Assembly (NCBI RefSeq): GCF_000250735.1 | Contig: NZ_AHZV01000331.1 | Location: 1 to 47,126 of the forward strand | Direction of reading: 5' to 3' | Source: Anaerophaga thermohalophila str. Valhall | GTDB lineage: Bacteria > Bacteroidota > Bacteroidia > Bacteroidales > Marinilabiliaceae | Length of the DNA stretch: 47,126 bases | In this document: positions 1 through 8,855 of the stretch, piece by piece | How positions within the stretch are numbered: position 1 is the stretch's first letter | How the letters are laid out: every line of letters begins with the position of its first letter | The notes under the pieces: model-generated | What the model was told of the DNA's origin: nothing | Seen by the model: the letters and a program-made list of their open reading frames with translations, nothing else | Databases searched by the model: none | Translations under genes and position numbers: made by a program

Positions 1-99
1 TCTTATATCAAAAAATCTAACGATTTATTAACTGTATACATTTTCACGAAATCAAATATAAAAAAGCATTAAAAAGTGTATTTGTCTTCATCCTTCCAA

Positions 100-195
100 T
101 TATTGTCTGTTTCTTACATTTATCGCATATACCATGGCTTCAATCATCTTACAAGTTATTTATGAGCTAATTACACTTATTGTCCATTTCTTACA
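100..195. repeat. Pair of 19-bp direct repeats upstream of the HTCS gene
   Basis: Positions 100-118 read TTATTGTCTGTTTCTTACA and positions 177-195 read TTATTGTCCATTTCTTACA, which is 17 of 19 identical with a 77 bp offset. Both lie upstream of the putative -7 element and the start codon at 305. Direct repeats in this position are a common layout for regulator binding sites, but no factor can be named from the sequence. The rest of 1-304 is AT-rich and I see no gene in it. Confidence 0.45.
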
Positions 196-243
196 GAAAT
201 TGTTTTTAATCCATCATCAAGATGAATTGTGTTAAAATATTTC

Positions 244-251
244 TAATTTTG
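244..251 (+). promoter_or_regulatory. Candidate -7 promoter element of the HTCS gene
   Basis: TAATTTTG fits the Bacteroidota -7 consensus TAnnTTTG and lies 53 bp before the ATG at 305. No convincing -33 TTTG was found at the usual spacing, so this rests on one half of the promoter only. Confidence 0.3.
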
Positions 252-304
252 ATGTAGTGTTTTTCTTTTAAAATTGGACGGAGAAAAACAGGAAGGATAC
301 TCAA

Positions 305-3300
305 ATGATCATAAAAAGTCTCTTCATTAAAGGAATAATCACGCTGTGGGTATTATTCTCTTTCGATACAGAAAAAGCTCGTTCCGTTCATCCGCTCTAT
401 TTTTCGAACCTGACAATAGAACAAGGTCTGTCATCGAATGTAACCAATTCCATCGTACAGGATCCGTATGGTTTTGTCTGGATAGGCACAGAAGAGGGAT
501 TGTGCCGCTACGACGGTTTCAAAATGATCGCCTTTCAAAAAACAGGGACTGCCGGCTCCCTGCCTTCCAATAATATTTCAGCGCTGGCTTTCAGCAACGG
601 ACGGATATGGGTTGGAACCTGGGACGGATTATGTACCATCGATGTCAGGAACTTTCGCATAGAACAAATAAATGTTGGAAAACACAGGGTTATCAGAACA
701 CTGTATGCCGACACCAAAGGCAATGTATGGATAGGCACTGCAAGCGGACTTTTGAAGTTTGATGAAAAAGAGAACCGTTACACCTTCTACAACAGCTCCA
801 ACTCGGGATTATCTCACAACACCATCCGTTCTTTCTACGAATCAGAGAACGGCGATATTTGGATAGGAACATACGACGGATTGAACAGATATCGCAGCGA
901 CACCATTGTCTCTTTTAATGTTAAAGGAAATTATAAACCCTTGCTTGAGAACAATCTCGTGGTTTCGATCAATGGCTGTCCGCAGACGAATGATTCATTA
1001 CTATGGGTAGGTACAGAAACAGGCCTGGCCAGGTTTAATACACGTACCGCGGAATATGAACTGTTCAATACTTCGAATACGAATTTCAGCAATGAAGTCA
1101 TCAAAACCATCCATATCCAGAACGACACGCTGTTGTGGTTAGGCACCGATTTTGGCCTGAACATACTTAACACTAACACCGGAAAGGTAAGTACTTACTA
1201 TCACGATCCGATGGTTGGAAACACCATAGCAAGCAACGTAGTCTGGGAGATTTATGAAGACCGTCAGCAACGTCTGTGGTTAATAACATCGGGCGGGGTA
1301 AGCCTGGTTGACAGGGGCGAACCCTATTACCAGCTGCATGAAGAGTTTTTCAGCTTTGAAGACCCGCGAATCGGAAACCAGATAAGGGATATCCTCACCG
1401 ACCGGAACGGAAATGTATGGTTGGCCACTATACACGGGGTGGTTAAGCGCTCCGCATCGGGGAAAAGAGAAACTTTCTCGACCACCTCCGGCCCCGAAAG
1501 ACGATTATTACTGGACAATGTCTATGCTCTTGAAGAGGATAACCGAGCTCGGATATGGATAGGAACGGCAGGTGGAATCGACATCTGGGATCCTGAAAAA
1601 AAGGAGATGTACGCATTAACCGCAAGCCGTAACAATGGCCTAACGTCAAACTACATCAGTGGTTTTGCTAAGGACAGTAAAGGAAATTTTTGGGTGAGCG
1701 CCTGGGAGGGAGGTGTATTTAAGGTGTCAGAAACGGGAAATTCTCCAGAGCAAATAACGTTCAAACGGGCTGATAAAGACGGTGAAGGCAGACTACTCTC
1801 CCATAAAGGGAAAATTTTTTATGGCAGCGGACCTCTGTTATGGGAAATAAACCGCAACACTTTCGAAAAAACACTAATCGAGGCTGTTGCCAAAGAGACA
1901 TCCGGAAAAACCATTACGGCATTGCTCTCCGCTCATAATGATAATATCTGGATAGCGGCAGAAGATTTGCTACTAAAATATGACACAAAATCGGGGAAAA
2001 TACTGAAAACGGATATAAACATCACAACGCCGCAAAAATTGATCAACCTGGAACAGGATGCGTCCGGAAATCTCTGGGGAACCACCCAAAATGTCATTGT
2101 GAGAATTAATACCCGTGATAATGAAATAATTACTATTCCGGTAAATCCCGGTTCTCCGTTCAAAGGATTCTATTCTTATTGCAGTGCAGTAACCACAAAC
2201 GGTCATATTTTATTTGGAGGAGATAATGCTTACGTGGAAGTTGATCCGGGACAAATCGATCTTCCAGGTATGAAACCACAGGTTCGGATATCAGGACTGC
2301 GGATTAACAATCAAAACATACTTCCTTCCGGTTCCGGGATATTACAAACCGACATTGCTTACGCCGATGCCTTGAATCTGAAATACAAACAAAACTCATT
2401 GACTTTTGAGTTCTCCACGCTGGACTACCTGTTCCCCGACAAAGGACAATTCAGGTACCGGCTGAAACCGGCACAAAATGACTGGATATATAACAGTGGG
2501 AACAACAATTTTGCCGTATTTGCCAATGTGAAGCCCGGTGAATACACGTTCGAAGTTCAGGGCACCAATCATCTCGGTATTTGGAGCAATTCCCGGGAGC
2601 TGCAAATCGATATTTCCCCGTCTATCTGGTTGAGCAATGTATTCCTAACTCTTTATGTACTTATTATTGTGGGGATGACTTATTTTGTTTTCCGGGTTTA
2701 CAGTTACCGTCAAAGGCTTCGAAATGAACTGCAAATTGTTAAGATTGAAAAACAGCACAGCGAAGCACTTTATCAGGCTAAAATACGGTTCTTCACCAAT
2801 ATCTCTCATGAATTCCGCACTCCGCTCGGGCTGATAATTTCCCCTCTGAAACAATTGGTTAACGCCGGCATCAGTGATACCAGATTACAGCACATGACAG
2901 AACTCGCCCATCGCAACGCCGGTCGCCTCTATAAGCTTATTAATCAGCTCCTCGATTTCAGAAAAATTGAATCCTCCGAACTGCAAATTGTGACGGAAGA
3001 TACAGAGCTGGTGGATTTCACACGAGAAGTTTTTAACTCCTTCGACGATCTGGCCCGCCGTCATCAAATGGATTACCGTTTTAACACCCGGTTGTCATCT
3101 CTCAATTGTCGAATTGACAAGGAAAAAGTAGAAACCATTCTGTTCAATTTTCTGTCCAACGCTTTTAAATATACACCCGATGGCGGCAGGATCATAGTAG
3201 AACTGGAGGTTTCAGAAACTGATAACGAAGAAAAAATCATTGAAGTCAGTGTAAATGATACGGGCCCTGGCATTTCCGAGGATGAACGAAAACATGTCTT

Positions 3301-4297
3301 CGATCTGTTTTATCAGACCAATGTAAGCAAGCCCGCAGGCTCAGGTTCAGGCATAGGCCTGACTCTGTCGATGGAATATGCCCGGTTGCATAGCGGTAAC
3401 ATCAAGCTGGAAAGCACTCCGGGTAAAGGCAGCAAATTTACTCTGCAACTTCCTTATGTTGATGCGACAGGGCTGGTTGAGAGGACGGAAAACCATATTT
3501 ATCCCGGAAAGACATCCGTTGAAAAAGAACCGATAACGCTACCCAAAGGGGCTAAGAAACTTCTGGTTGTTGATGATAACCCCGATTTTCTGGACTACCT
3601 TGAAATGAACCTGGAACAGGAGTATCAACTGGTTTTTGCTGAGAACGGTGCCCGGGGAATAGAACTGACACAGAAAGAACAGCCCGATCTGGTTATCTCT
3701 GATGTCATGATGCCGGTAATGAGCGGCACCGAATTATGCCAATACCTGAAAAGCGAATCAGCTACCGCCCATATCCCGGTAATTTTGCTGACGGCCAAAA
3801 CACTCGATATCGATAAAACCGAAGGCATGAACAAAGGAGCCGACATGTACATCACCAAACCCTTCGACATTGAGTTTCTGCGATCAAGCATCAGAAGTAT
3901 ATTCAGACGTGAAGAACAAATGGCCCGGTATATCAAAAACAGGTTATTGATTTCTCCAGACGAAACGTACGAGAAAGAACACCCCGACGAACGCTTCCTG
4001 AAAAAAGTAATGTCGATTGTTGAAAGAAATGTTGAAAATCCCGACTTCTCGGTAGATATGATCAGTGAAACACTCGGGATGAGCAGCACTCATCTTTACC
4101 GTAAACTAAAATCCATAACCGGACAATCCACGCGCGGGATCATCAACAACTACCGCATGCAAAAGGCTGCCAATATGCTCAAAAACAAAGATGGAAACAT
4201 TACCGAAATAATGTATGCCGTCGGTTATACCAGTTTATCGAGTTTTTCTAAAAGTTTTAAGGCTAAATTCGGTGTGTCGCCGAAGGGGTACAAATAG
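305..4297 (+). CDS. Hybrid two-component system sensor/regulator (HTCS)
   Basis: This 1330-residue protein fuses a whole two-component pathway. After a signal sequence come many Reg_prop propeller repeats (about residues 30-690, with recurring WIGT and WVGT blades) and a Y_Y_Y domain (about 700-765). A single membrane helix lies at about 777-797. The cytoplasmic part has a HisKA domain with His835 in SHEFRTPL, a HATPase with N box NFLSNAFKYTP and G boxes DTGPGIS and GSGSGIGL, a receiver with Asp1133 in ISDVMMP, and a C-terminal AraC-type HTH (about 1230-1329). HTCS proteins bind an oligosaccharide in the periplasm and activate the neighbouring PUL. By context the ligand here is probably a manno-oligosaccharide (inference). 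The gene is convergent with the mannan gene run. Start: ATG at 305 with an AGGAAGG-like sequence just upstream. Confidence 0.95.
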   Translation: MIIKSLFIKGIITLWVLFSFDTEKARSVHPLYFSNLTIEQGLSSNVTNSIVQDPYGFVWIGTEEGLCRYDGFKMIAFQKTGTAGSLPSNNISALAFSNGRIWVGTWDGLCTIDVRNFRIEQINVGKHRVIRTLYADTKGNVWIGTASGLLKFDEKENRYTFYNSSNSGLSHNTIRSFYESENGDIWIGTYDGLNRYRSDTIVSFNVKGNYKPLLENNLVVSINGCPQTNDSLLWVGTETGLARFNTRTAEYELFNTSNTNFSNEVIKTIHIQNDTLLWLGTDFGLNILNTNTGKVSTYYHDPMVGNTIASNVVWEIYEDRQQRLWLITSGGVSLVDRGEPYYQLHEEFFSFEDPRIGNQIRDILTDRNGNVWLATIHGVVKRSASGKRETFSTTSGPERRLLLDNVYALEEDNRARIWIGTAGGIDIWDPEKKEMYALTASRNNGLTSNYISGFAKDSKGNFWVSAWEGGVFKVSETGNSPEQITFKRADKDGEGRLLSHKGKIFYGSGPLLWEINRNTFEKTLIEAVAKETSGKTITALLSAHNDNIWIAAEDLLLKYDTKSGKILKTDINITTPQKLINLEQDASGNLWGTTQNVIVRINTRDNEIITIPVNPGSPFKGFYSYCSAVTTNGHILFGGDNAYVEVDPGQIDLPGMKPQVRISGLRINNQNILPSGSGILQTDIAYADALNLKYKQNSLTFEFSTLDYLFPDKGQFRYRLKPAQNDWIYNSGNNNFAVFANVKPGEYTFEVQGTNHLGIWSNSRELQIDISPSIWLSNVFLTLYVLIIVGMTYFVFRVYSYRQRLRNELQIVKIEKQHSEALYQAKIRFFTNISHEFRTPLGLIISPLKQLVNAGISDTRLQHMTELAHRNAGRLYKLINQLLDFRKIESSELQIVTEDTELVDFTREVFNSFDDLARRHQMDYRFNTRLSSLNCRIDKEKVETILFNFLSNAFKYTPDGGRIIVELEVSETDNEEKIIEVSVNDTGPGISEDERKHVFDLFYQTNVSKPAGSGSGIGLTLSMEYARLHSGNIKLESTPGKGSKFTLQLPYVDATGLVERTENHIYPGKTSVEKEPITLPKGAKKLLVVDDNPDFLDYLEMNLEQEYQLVFAENGARGIELTQKEQPDLVISDVMMPVMSGTELCQYLKSESATAHIPVILLTAKTLDIDKTEGMNKGADMYITKPFDIEFLRSSIRSIFRREEQMARYIKNRLLISPDETYEKEHPDERFLKKVMSIVERNVENPDFSVDMISETLGMSSTHLYRKLKSITGQSTRGIINNYRMQKAANMLKNKDGNITEIMYAVGYTSLSSFSKSFKAKFGVSPKGYK

Positions 4298-4330
4298 AGG
4301 CTGCTGACTTTTTCAGCAGCCTGTTTCAAA
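4298..4330 (+). terminator. Rho-independent terminator after the HTCS gene
   Basis: A perfect 10-bp stem (AGGCTGCTGA at 4298-4307 with TCAGCAGCCT at 4313-4322, 5-nt loop) starts directly after the HTCS stop codon. It is followed by a T-rich stretch. It lies between convergent genes. Confidence 0.8.
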
Positions 4331-4373
4331 TTTATTTTCCATTGTTCTTTTTCAATAGTCAGTTAAGAAAAGC

Positions 4374-4493
4374 CTAAGCGCAGAGGCGCAATGACGCAAA
4401 GTTTTTATTATGAGAGCATTGTGGTTTGTGTAATTAATTGTGTAAACAATTTTTTACCAGGCATCTGTAAAACTTTAACGTAGTATTGTGACT
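4374..4493. repeat. Left arm of a ~120-bp inverted repeat flanking the symporter gene
   Basis: This stretch is closely matched by the reverse complement of 6031-6148. Shared blocks include CGCAATGACGCAAAG, TTTTTATTATGAGAG, GTGTAAACAATT and TTTAAC-GAGTATTGT-like ends; identity is roughly 80% by eye. The arm stops exactly where the symporter stop codon begins. The inner end (4461-4493) recurs at 8750-8782, so part of this unit is a dispersed repeat. Confidence 0.75.
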
Positions 4494-5897
4494 TTATTCA
4501 GTAATATCATTCCTTTCTGCCGCCCTTCTTCTTTCGAGTTCGGCAATAATTTCATCCATTTTACTGTCGCTCAGCTTGTAAAAAATCATAACAGCGCCGG
4601 AGATCAGGGCTGCAATACCCGGAATGAAACTCATCATATATTTGATCCCCTCGATTGTTTCGGGTGTTTGATTCACATTAGCCTGAAAACCAAACAGGGC
4701 AAGAAGCCACATGGTGATGGATCCGCCCAGTGTCCATCCGAGCTTTTGTGACATACTGGAAGCTGAAAATACCAAACCTGTTGCCCGACGGCCGGTTTTA
4801 TATTGAGAATAATCCGCTGCATCGGCATACATCGACCACATCAACGGGAAAATAATCCCTGCGCAAAAGCTGATCAATGCCTGAAGCAGGTATATAAAGA
4901 AGTAATTTTCGCGATTACAAAAATAGAATATGCCACTCAGCAAAGCAGCTATAAACATGGCATAAATAAAAGTCCGCTTTTTCCCGATTCTGGCTGAAAC
5001 AGGTCTGGCCATAATAACCCCTATCATATTGGCAGCCTGTCCCAGGAACAAATAAAGGGTGCTGTAGGTAAAAGTTGCAGAAGAAATGGCCAAAGCCGTT
5101 TCATCAATAACGTAGTATTTAAAATAGTACAATGCCACACTATCACGAACAGAATTAAAAATTAATGTCATTACTCCAGCTCCCAGAATGATAAACCAGG
5201 GAACATTGCCAAGAAGGTTCTTAAAATCCTCTTTCAGGCTGCTTTGCTGGTTTTTTGGAGGATGAATACGTTCACGTGTCCATGAAAAAGTCATCAGAAA
5301 AAAGCCTACTGCAATTATACCGATAATTGTCATTGTAAGCTGATAGGAGGTCTGTTCGCTGAAATTGAGAACATGATGAAAGAAATCGACAGTAGGCTGA
5401 AAGATGGCGAACACCAGCAAACTTCCTGCAAAAGCAAAAACCATACGATAAGAAGCCAGGCTGGTGCGTTCGTCAGAATCGGCTGTCATCACACCCAGTA
5501 AGCTGGCATAAGGGACATTGATGGCAGTATAAGCCATCATCATAAGCGTGTAGGTAACATAAGCATAAATAATCTTCCCGTTTACGTTAAGATCGGGCGT
5601 TGTGAACAAAAGAACACCGATTATAGCAAAAGGCACGGCCATCCAGAGCAGATAAGGACGAAACTTACCCCATCTGGTGTTAGTGCGGTCTCCTATAATT
5701 CCCATAATGGGATCATTCGCGGTATCCCAAACACGTGTAACCAGGAACATGGTACCTACAGCGGCTGCAGGAATACCAAATACATCGGTATAAAAAATAG
5801 CCAGGTAAGCAGTGAAAATCTTCCAATACATCGATGAGGCAGCATCACCAAAACCGTATGCAATTTTTTCCTTCAATTTTATGACGGTATTACTCAT
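4494..5897 (-). CDS. GPH-type sugar:cation symporter (MFS), probable manno-oligosaccharide importer
   Basis: This 467-residue protein has about twelve hydrophobic segments and no cleavable signal. It has the MelB/XylP (GPH) family look: an N-terminal KLKEKIAYGFGDAASSMYW stretch, a D-x-x-N-DPIMG motif after the second helix (DTANDPIMGIIGDRT), then WGKFRPYLLW. Members couple uptake of a disaccharide or glycoside to H+ or Na+ at the inner membrane. Next to the epimerase and GH130 phosphorylase it most likely imports mannobiose (inference). It is the last gene of the mannan run. The 293-bp spacer to the epimerase gene holds an inverted-repeat arm and a 100-bp repeat copy, so its cotranscription is uncertain. 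Ion and substrate cannot be read from the sequence. Confidence 0.9.
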   Translation of the reverse strand: MSNTVIKLKEKIAYGFGDAASSMYWKIFTAYLAIFYTDVFGIPAAAVGTMFLVTRVWDTANDPIMGIIGDRTNTRWGKFRPYLLWMAVPFAIIGVLLFTTPDLNVNGKIIYAYVTYTLMMMAYTAINVPYASLLGVMTADSDERTSLASYRMVFAFAGSLLVFAIFQPTVDFFHHVLNFSEQTSYQLTMTIIGIIAVGFFLMTFSWTRERIHPPKNQQSSLKEDFKNLLGNVPWFIILGAGVMTLIFNSVRDSVALYYFKYYVIDETALAISSATFTYSTLYLFLGQAANMIGVIMARPVSARIGKKRTFIYAMFIAALLSGIFYFCNRENYFFIYLLQALISFCAGIIFPLMWSMYADAADYSQYKTGRRATGLVFSASSMSQKLGWTLGGSITMWLLALFGFQANVNQTPETIEGIKYMMSFIPGIAALISGAVMIFYKLSDSKMDEIIAELERRRAAERNDITE

Positions 5898-5927
5898 AAT
5901 AGATCGTTAGATTATAAGATATGAGAT
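5898..5927. repeat. Direct repeat upstream of the symporter start (copy 1)
   Basis: AATAGATCGTTAGATT followed by a TATAAGATATGAGAT-like tail lies next to the symporter start codon. The same AATAGATCGTTAGATT core recurs at 8641-8656 with a similar TAGATATAAGATGAT tail, near the start of the GH130 gene. Function unknown. Confidence 0.5.
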
Positions 5928-5930
5928 AAT

Positions 5931-6030
5931 TCATCAGTATAAATTATGTATAAGTTATTGGTCTGATGGAACTCGCATGATTGGGTTTATACATGTTCTC
6001 TTGTTACAAACCTTGTCATGCTCGTTTCAT
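5931..6030. repeat. ~100-bp PUL spacer repeat, copy A
   Basis: This block is nearly identical to 9965-10064 over about 100 bp. The shared core runs from TTGGTCTGATGGAACTCGCA through GGGTTTATACATGTTCTCTT to CTTGTCATGCTCGTTTCAT. It lies in the spacer just upstream of the symporter gene. No open reading frame or clear hairpin is visible in it. Confidence 0.8.
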
Positions 6031-6148
6031 TTACAATACTCTGTTAAACTTGTACAGTTGTTTGGTAATTAATTGTTTACACAGTAAATACCATAAGCCA
6101 CAACTCTCTCATAATAAAAACTTTGCGTCATTGCGTCTCTGCGTTTAG
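6031..6148. repeat. Right arm of the inverted repeat flanking the symporter gene
   Basis: The reverse complement of this segment aligns with 4374-4493. It directly abuts repeat copy A (5931-6030). Together the two arms bracket the symporter gene and its upstream spacer, giving a 1.77-kb unit with inverted ends. Confidence 0.75.
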
Positions 6149-6190
6149 AATATTGTTTGACTGACGATTGACTTTGTAGATGTGCACTCA

Positions 6191-7411
6191 TCATGAATCC
6201 TCATTACTTTCTGCGGCAACATGTTGCAATCGTTGAATACTTTCAATCAGCGCCCTGGTATTGTGATACGGACATTTCCAAAACCCGGCTTTCAGACCGT
6301 TGCGATCGGGCTGCCCGTTGTCATTAATAATCCCGAACCATTCGCCTTTTTCATGGTCTATTACATGATTTTTAATGTAATTCCAGACTTTCCTGAACAT
6401 TTCGTAATACACCGTTTCTCCTGTATGCTCAAAAGCATCCATGAACCCCACGAGTGCTTCAGCCTGAACCCACCAATGACGGTCTTTGTGCAACTCTTCT
6501 TTATTAAGGTCTTTTTCATAATAGAGAGAATTGTCGGGAGCCCACCCGTCTTTAATTACCGCATTCACCATTTGCAATGTTTTCCGGCATGTTTCTTTTT
6601 CCAGATGGTCATCTCCAATCAATCCGGCTGCTTCATTAATGAGCCATGCCCCTTCTATATCGTGCCCATAAGAAACAATGTCAGATTGCACTGTCCAATC
6701 CATGTCGAAAAACAAATGAAGATGCCACGATTCCTGATTCAAAATATTATCAAGAAAGACCCTCACCAGGCTTTTCATTTTATTTCGCAGTTCATCTGTA
6801 GGCCAGATACGAAACAGATTGGAATAAGGCTCCAGAATATGAAGATGAGTATTCATGCTCTTAGGTGAATTGGCATCCCTGGGGCTCAATCGCATATCTT
6901 TCATTTGCCCCCATTCCCGCGACAATGCTTCCAGGTAGCCTCCATTTACAGGATCAAAGCTGTGTGTTTCTATCAAGTCAAACAGTTTTACTGAAAGATC
7001 AAAACTTTCGCGACTCCCCGATGCTTTAAAATACTCTGAAAAGGCATAGATTCCAAATCCCTGTCCGTATATCTGTTTCCTTGAATTTATCACCTCGCCC
7101 TTAAAATTAACGGCCCAAAAAAGTCCGTCATACCGGTTGTCCCAAAAATGGTTAACCAAATAATCAAAGGCCCGATGAGCCAGTTCCAGGTATTGTTCGT
7201 CTTTGAAAAAATTGTAAGCAGCAGAAAAAGCCCATAAAATTCTGGCATTTAAAACAAGACCTTTGTCCGCCTGTGCTATAATTTTCCCTTCTGCATCTAC
7301 TTCTCCGGCAAAGCCTCCATGCTCATGATCGATGGTATGCAAACGCCAAAAAAGAAGTATATCCTCCAATTCTTTGCGAAGATCGTTCAGCAATTCGTCT
7401 TTCTGGTTCAT
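6191..7411 (-). CDS. Mannobiose/cellobiose 2-epimerase (AGE superfamily)
   Basis: This 406-residue cytoplasmic protein has no signal peptide and fits the N-acylglucosamine/cellobiose 2-epimerase family in length and motifs. Family catalytic histidines are present: His250 in [10 protein letters not shown], His312 in [10 protein letters not shown], His383 in KCPYHNTRA, and His188 in MNTHLH. It would convert the reducing-end mannose of beta-1,4-mannobiose to glucose, giving mannosylglucose for the GH130 enzyme upstream. The ATG overlaps the GH130 stop in ATGA (4 bp), which indicates translational coupling and a shared pathway. Substrate preference for mannobiose over cellobiose comes from the mannan context, not from a residue I can point to. 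Confidence 0.92.
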   Translation of the reverse strand: MNQKDELLNDLRKELEDILLFWRLHTIDHEHGGFAGEVDAEGKIIAQADKGLVLNARILWAFSAAYNFFKDEQYLELAHRAFDYLVNHFWDNRYDGLFWAVNFKGEVINSRKQIYGQGFGIYAFSEYFKASGSRESFDLSVKLFDLIETHSFDPVNGGYLEALSREWGQMKDMRLSPRDANSPKSMNTHLHILEPYSNLFRIWPTDELRNKMKSLVRVFLDNILNQESWHLHLFFDMDWTVQSDIVSYGHDIEGAWLINEAAGLIGDDHLEKETCRKTLQMVNAVIKDGWAPDNSLYYEKDLNKEELHKDRHWWVQAEALVGFMDAFEHTGETVYYEMFRKVWNYIKNHVIDHEKGEWFGIINDNGQPDRNGLKAGFWKCPYHNTRALIESIQRLQHVAAESNEDS

Positions 7412-8616
7412 GCTAATTTTTTCTTTTGAGTGCTTTCAAAGGTTTTATTTTTATCTATCAACCCGTTAATTGTCTCTACCGAACGGGCACTATAAAACCT
7501 ATCCGGAGGCGTATTTATACAGTAATCAACCAATTGATCGATCGTAGAAGTAGCAACATGCATACGGGTATCCGAAGAAGCATAATAAATAAAGACCTTG
7601 CCGTCATCATCAGCAATCCAGCCGTTTGAAAAAAGTACGTTGGAAACATCCCCCACACGTTCTTCTCCAAGCGGCCCCATAAAATAACCGGCAGGTTTGT
7701 GAGTTATAATCCATGGCTTTTCAAGGTCGGTCATAAACAAGTAAAGTGTATACCGTAATCCGGCTGCCGTGTTTCTTACCCCATGTGCCAGATGTAACCA
7801 TCCCTTACCGGTACGAAGCGGTGGCGGGCCGAGTCCGTTTTTTACCTCATAAACAGTATGATACCGTTTGGCATCAACAATTACTTCCTCTTTTATTTTT
7901 GCATGTTCGATATCGTCGGCCAGACCAAATCCGATACCACCGCCTTTCCCGGTATCAATAAAACCGACCTGCGGTCGCGTATAGAATGCATATTTACCAT
8001 CAATTTTATGTGGAAATAAAACCACATTACGCTGTTGGCCTGTTGTTGATACAAGATCGGGAAGGCGCTCCCAGTTTATCAGGTCTTTGGTTCGTGCTAT
8101 TCCGGCAGCAGCAACCGCACTACTCGTATCCTCTTCAGGGGCATCAGGGTCTTTACGTTCGGAACAAAACACCCCGTAAACGTACCCGTCATCATGCCTG
8201 GTAAGTCGCATATCATAGACATTGGTATCGGGTAGTTCGTTCTGTGGCAAAGTAACAGGTCTGTCCCAAAAACGAAAATTATCAACGCCGTTTGGACTTT
8301 CGGCAATAGCAAAAAACGATTTCCGGTCGTTGCCTTCAACTCTAACCGCCAGAACATATTTCCCGTTCCACTTAATGGCTCCGGCGTTAAAAGTTGCATT
8401 AAACCCAATGCGCTCCATAAAATGCGGATTGGCTTCGGGATTCATATCAAATCGCCAGTGAAGGGGTACGTGGTTGCGTGTCAGGATGGGAAACTTGTAA
8501 CGATTATAAATTCCATTTGTGCTAAACAACGGTTCATTCGGCCTTGTCAGCAATTTTTCATGCTCCCGTGACACTCTTTCAAGACGTTCGTTAAATAATT
8601 CATTCTTCATAGCCAA
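7408..8616 (-). CDS. GH130 4-O-beta-D-mannosyl-D-glucose phosphorylase
   Basis: This 402-residue cytoplasmic enzyme belongs to GH130 and looks like the mannosylglucose phosphorylase group (subfamily 1). Asp135 in NVYDMRLTR corresponds to the general acid of the Bacteroides fragilis enzyme. The conserved stretches [20 protein letters not shown] and [10 protein letters not shown] are also seen. It would phosphorolyse beta-mannosyl-1,4-glucose to alpha-mannose-1-phosphate and glucose. It is coupled to the 2-epimerase by a 4-bp overlap. The start could be the ATG at 8616 or the ATG two codons later (MKNELFNE). Assignment to GH130_1 rather than a mannan-oligosaccharide phosphorylase rests on overall similarity and the adjacent epimerase. 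Confidence 0.92.
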   Translation of the reverse strand: MAMKNELFNERLERVSREHEKLLTRPNEPLFSTNGIYNRYKFPILTRNHVPLHWRFDMNPEANPHFMERIGFNATFNAGAIKWNGKYVLAVRVEGNDRKSFFAIAESPNGVDNFRFWDRPVTLPQNELPDTNVYDMRLTRHDDGYVYGVFCSERKDPDAPEEDTSSAVAAAGIARTKDLINWERLPDLVSTTGQQRNVVLFPHKIDGKYAFYTRPQVGFIDTGKGGGIGFGLADDIEHAKIKEEVIVDAKRYHTVYEVKNGLGPPPLRTGKGWLHLAHGVRNTAAGLRYTLYLFMTDLEKPWIITHKPAGYFMGPLGEERVGDVSNVLFSNGWIADDDGKVFIYYASSDTRMHVATSTIDQLVDYCINTPPDRFYSARSVETINGLIDKNKTFESTQKKKLA

Positions 8617-8640
8617 TATTTAGTGCGTGTCTGTAAACTC

Positions 8641-8679
8641 AATAGATCGTTAGATTTTTAGATTTTTAGATATAAGATG
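8641..8679. repeat. Direct repeat upstream of the GH130 gene (copy 2)
   Basis: AATAGATCGTTAGATT, then TTTAGATTTTTAGATATAAG, repeats the element at 5898-5927 with an inserted short tandem of TTTTTAGA. It lies 24 bp upstream of the GH130 start. Confidence 0.5.
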
Positions 8680-8749
8680 ATCCGTACAATCTTGATATAC
8701 TGCATTTTAATAAACAAATCTCTGTAAGCACAAACAATTGGTTTGCAGG

Positions 8750-8811
8750 GTATTGCAAAAGTTTAACGGAGTATTGTAAACTCGCTAAAAATTTTTACAA
8801 TATGTGTGTCT
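8750..8811. repeat. Two short dispersed repeats in the GH130-GH26 spacer
   Basis: Positions 8750-8782 match 4461-4493 directly and 6031-6057 in inverse orientation (core TTTAACGGAGTATTGTAA). Positions 8776-8811 (GTAAACTCGC through TTTTTACAATATGTGTGTCTG) match 32211-32247, in the second locus next to a palindromic element. The 239-bp spacer holds no gene that I can see. Confidence 0.55.
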
Positions 8812-8855
8812 GATCTGAAGTTGTGAGTTCGTGACTCTTTTTGTAACCCCGTAAA

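Noticed and set aside
3625-4089. 154-codon frame on the - strand
   Set aside because: It lies opposite the receiver and linker part of the HTCS gene; Ser/Leu-rich shadow of a well-supported domain.
6221-6868. 215-codon open frame on the + strand
   Set aside because: It is antisense to the epimerase gene, which has full family motifs. The frame has no recognisable domain and low-complexity Phe/Ile content typical of a shadow frame.
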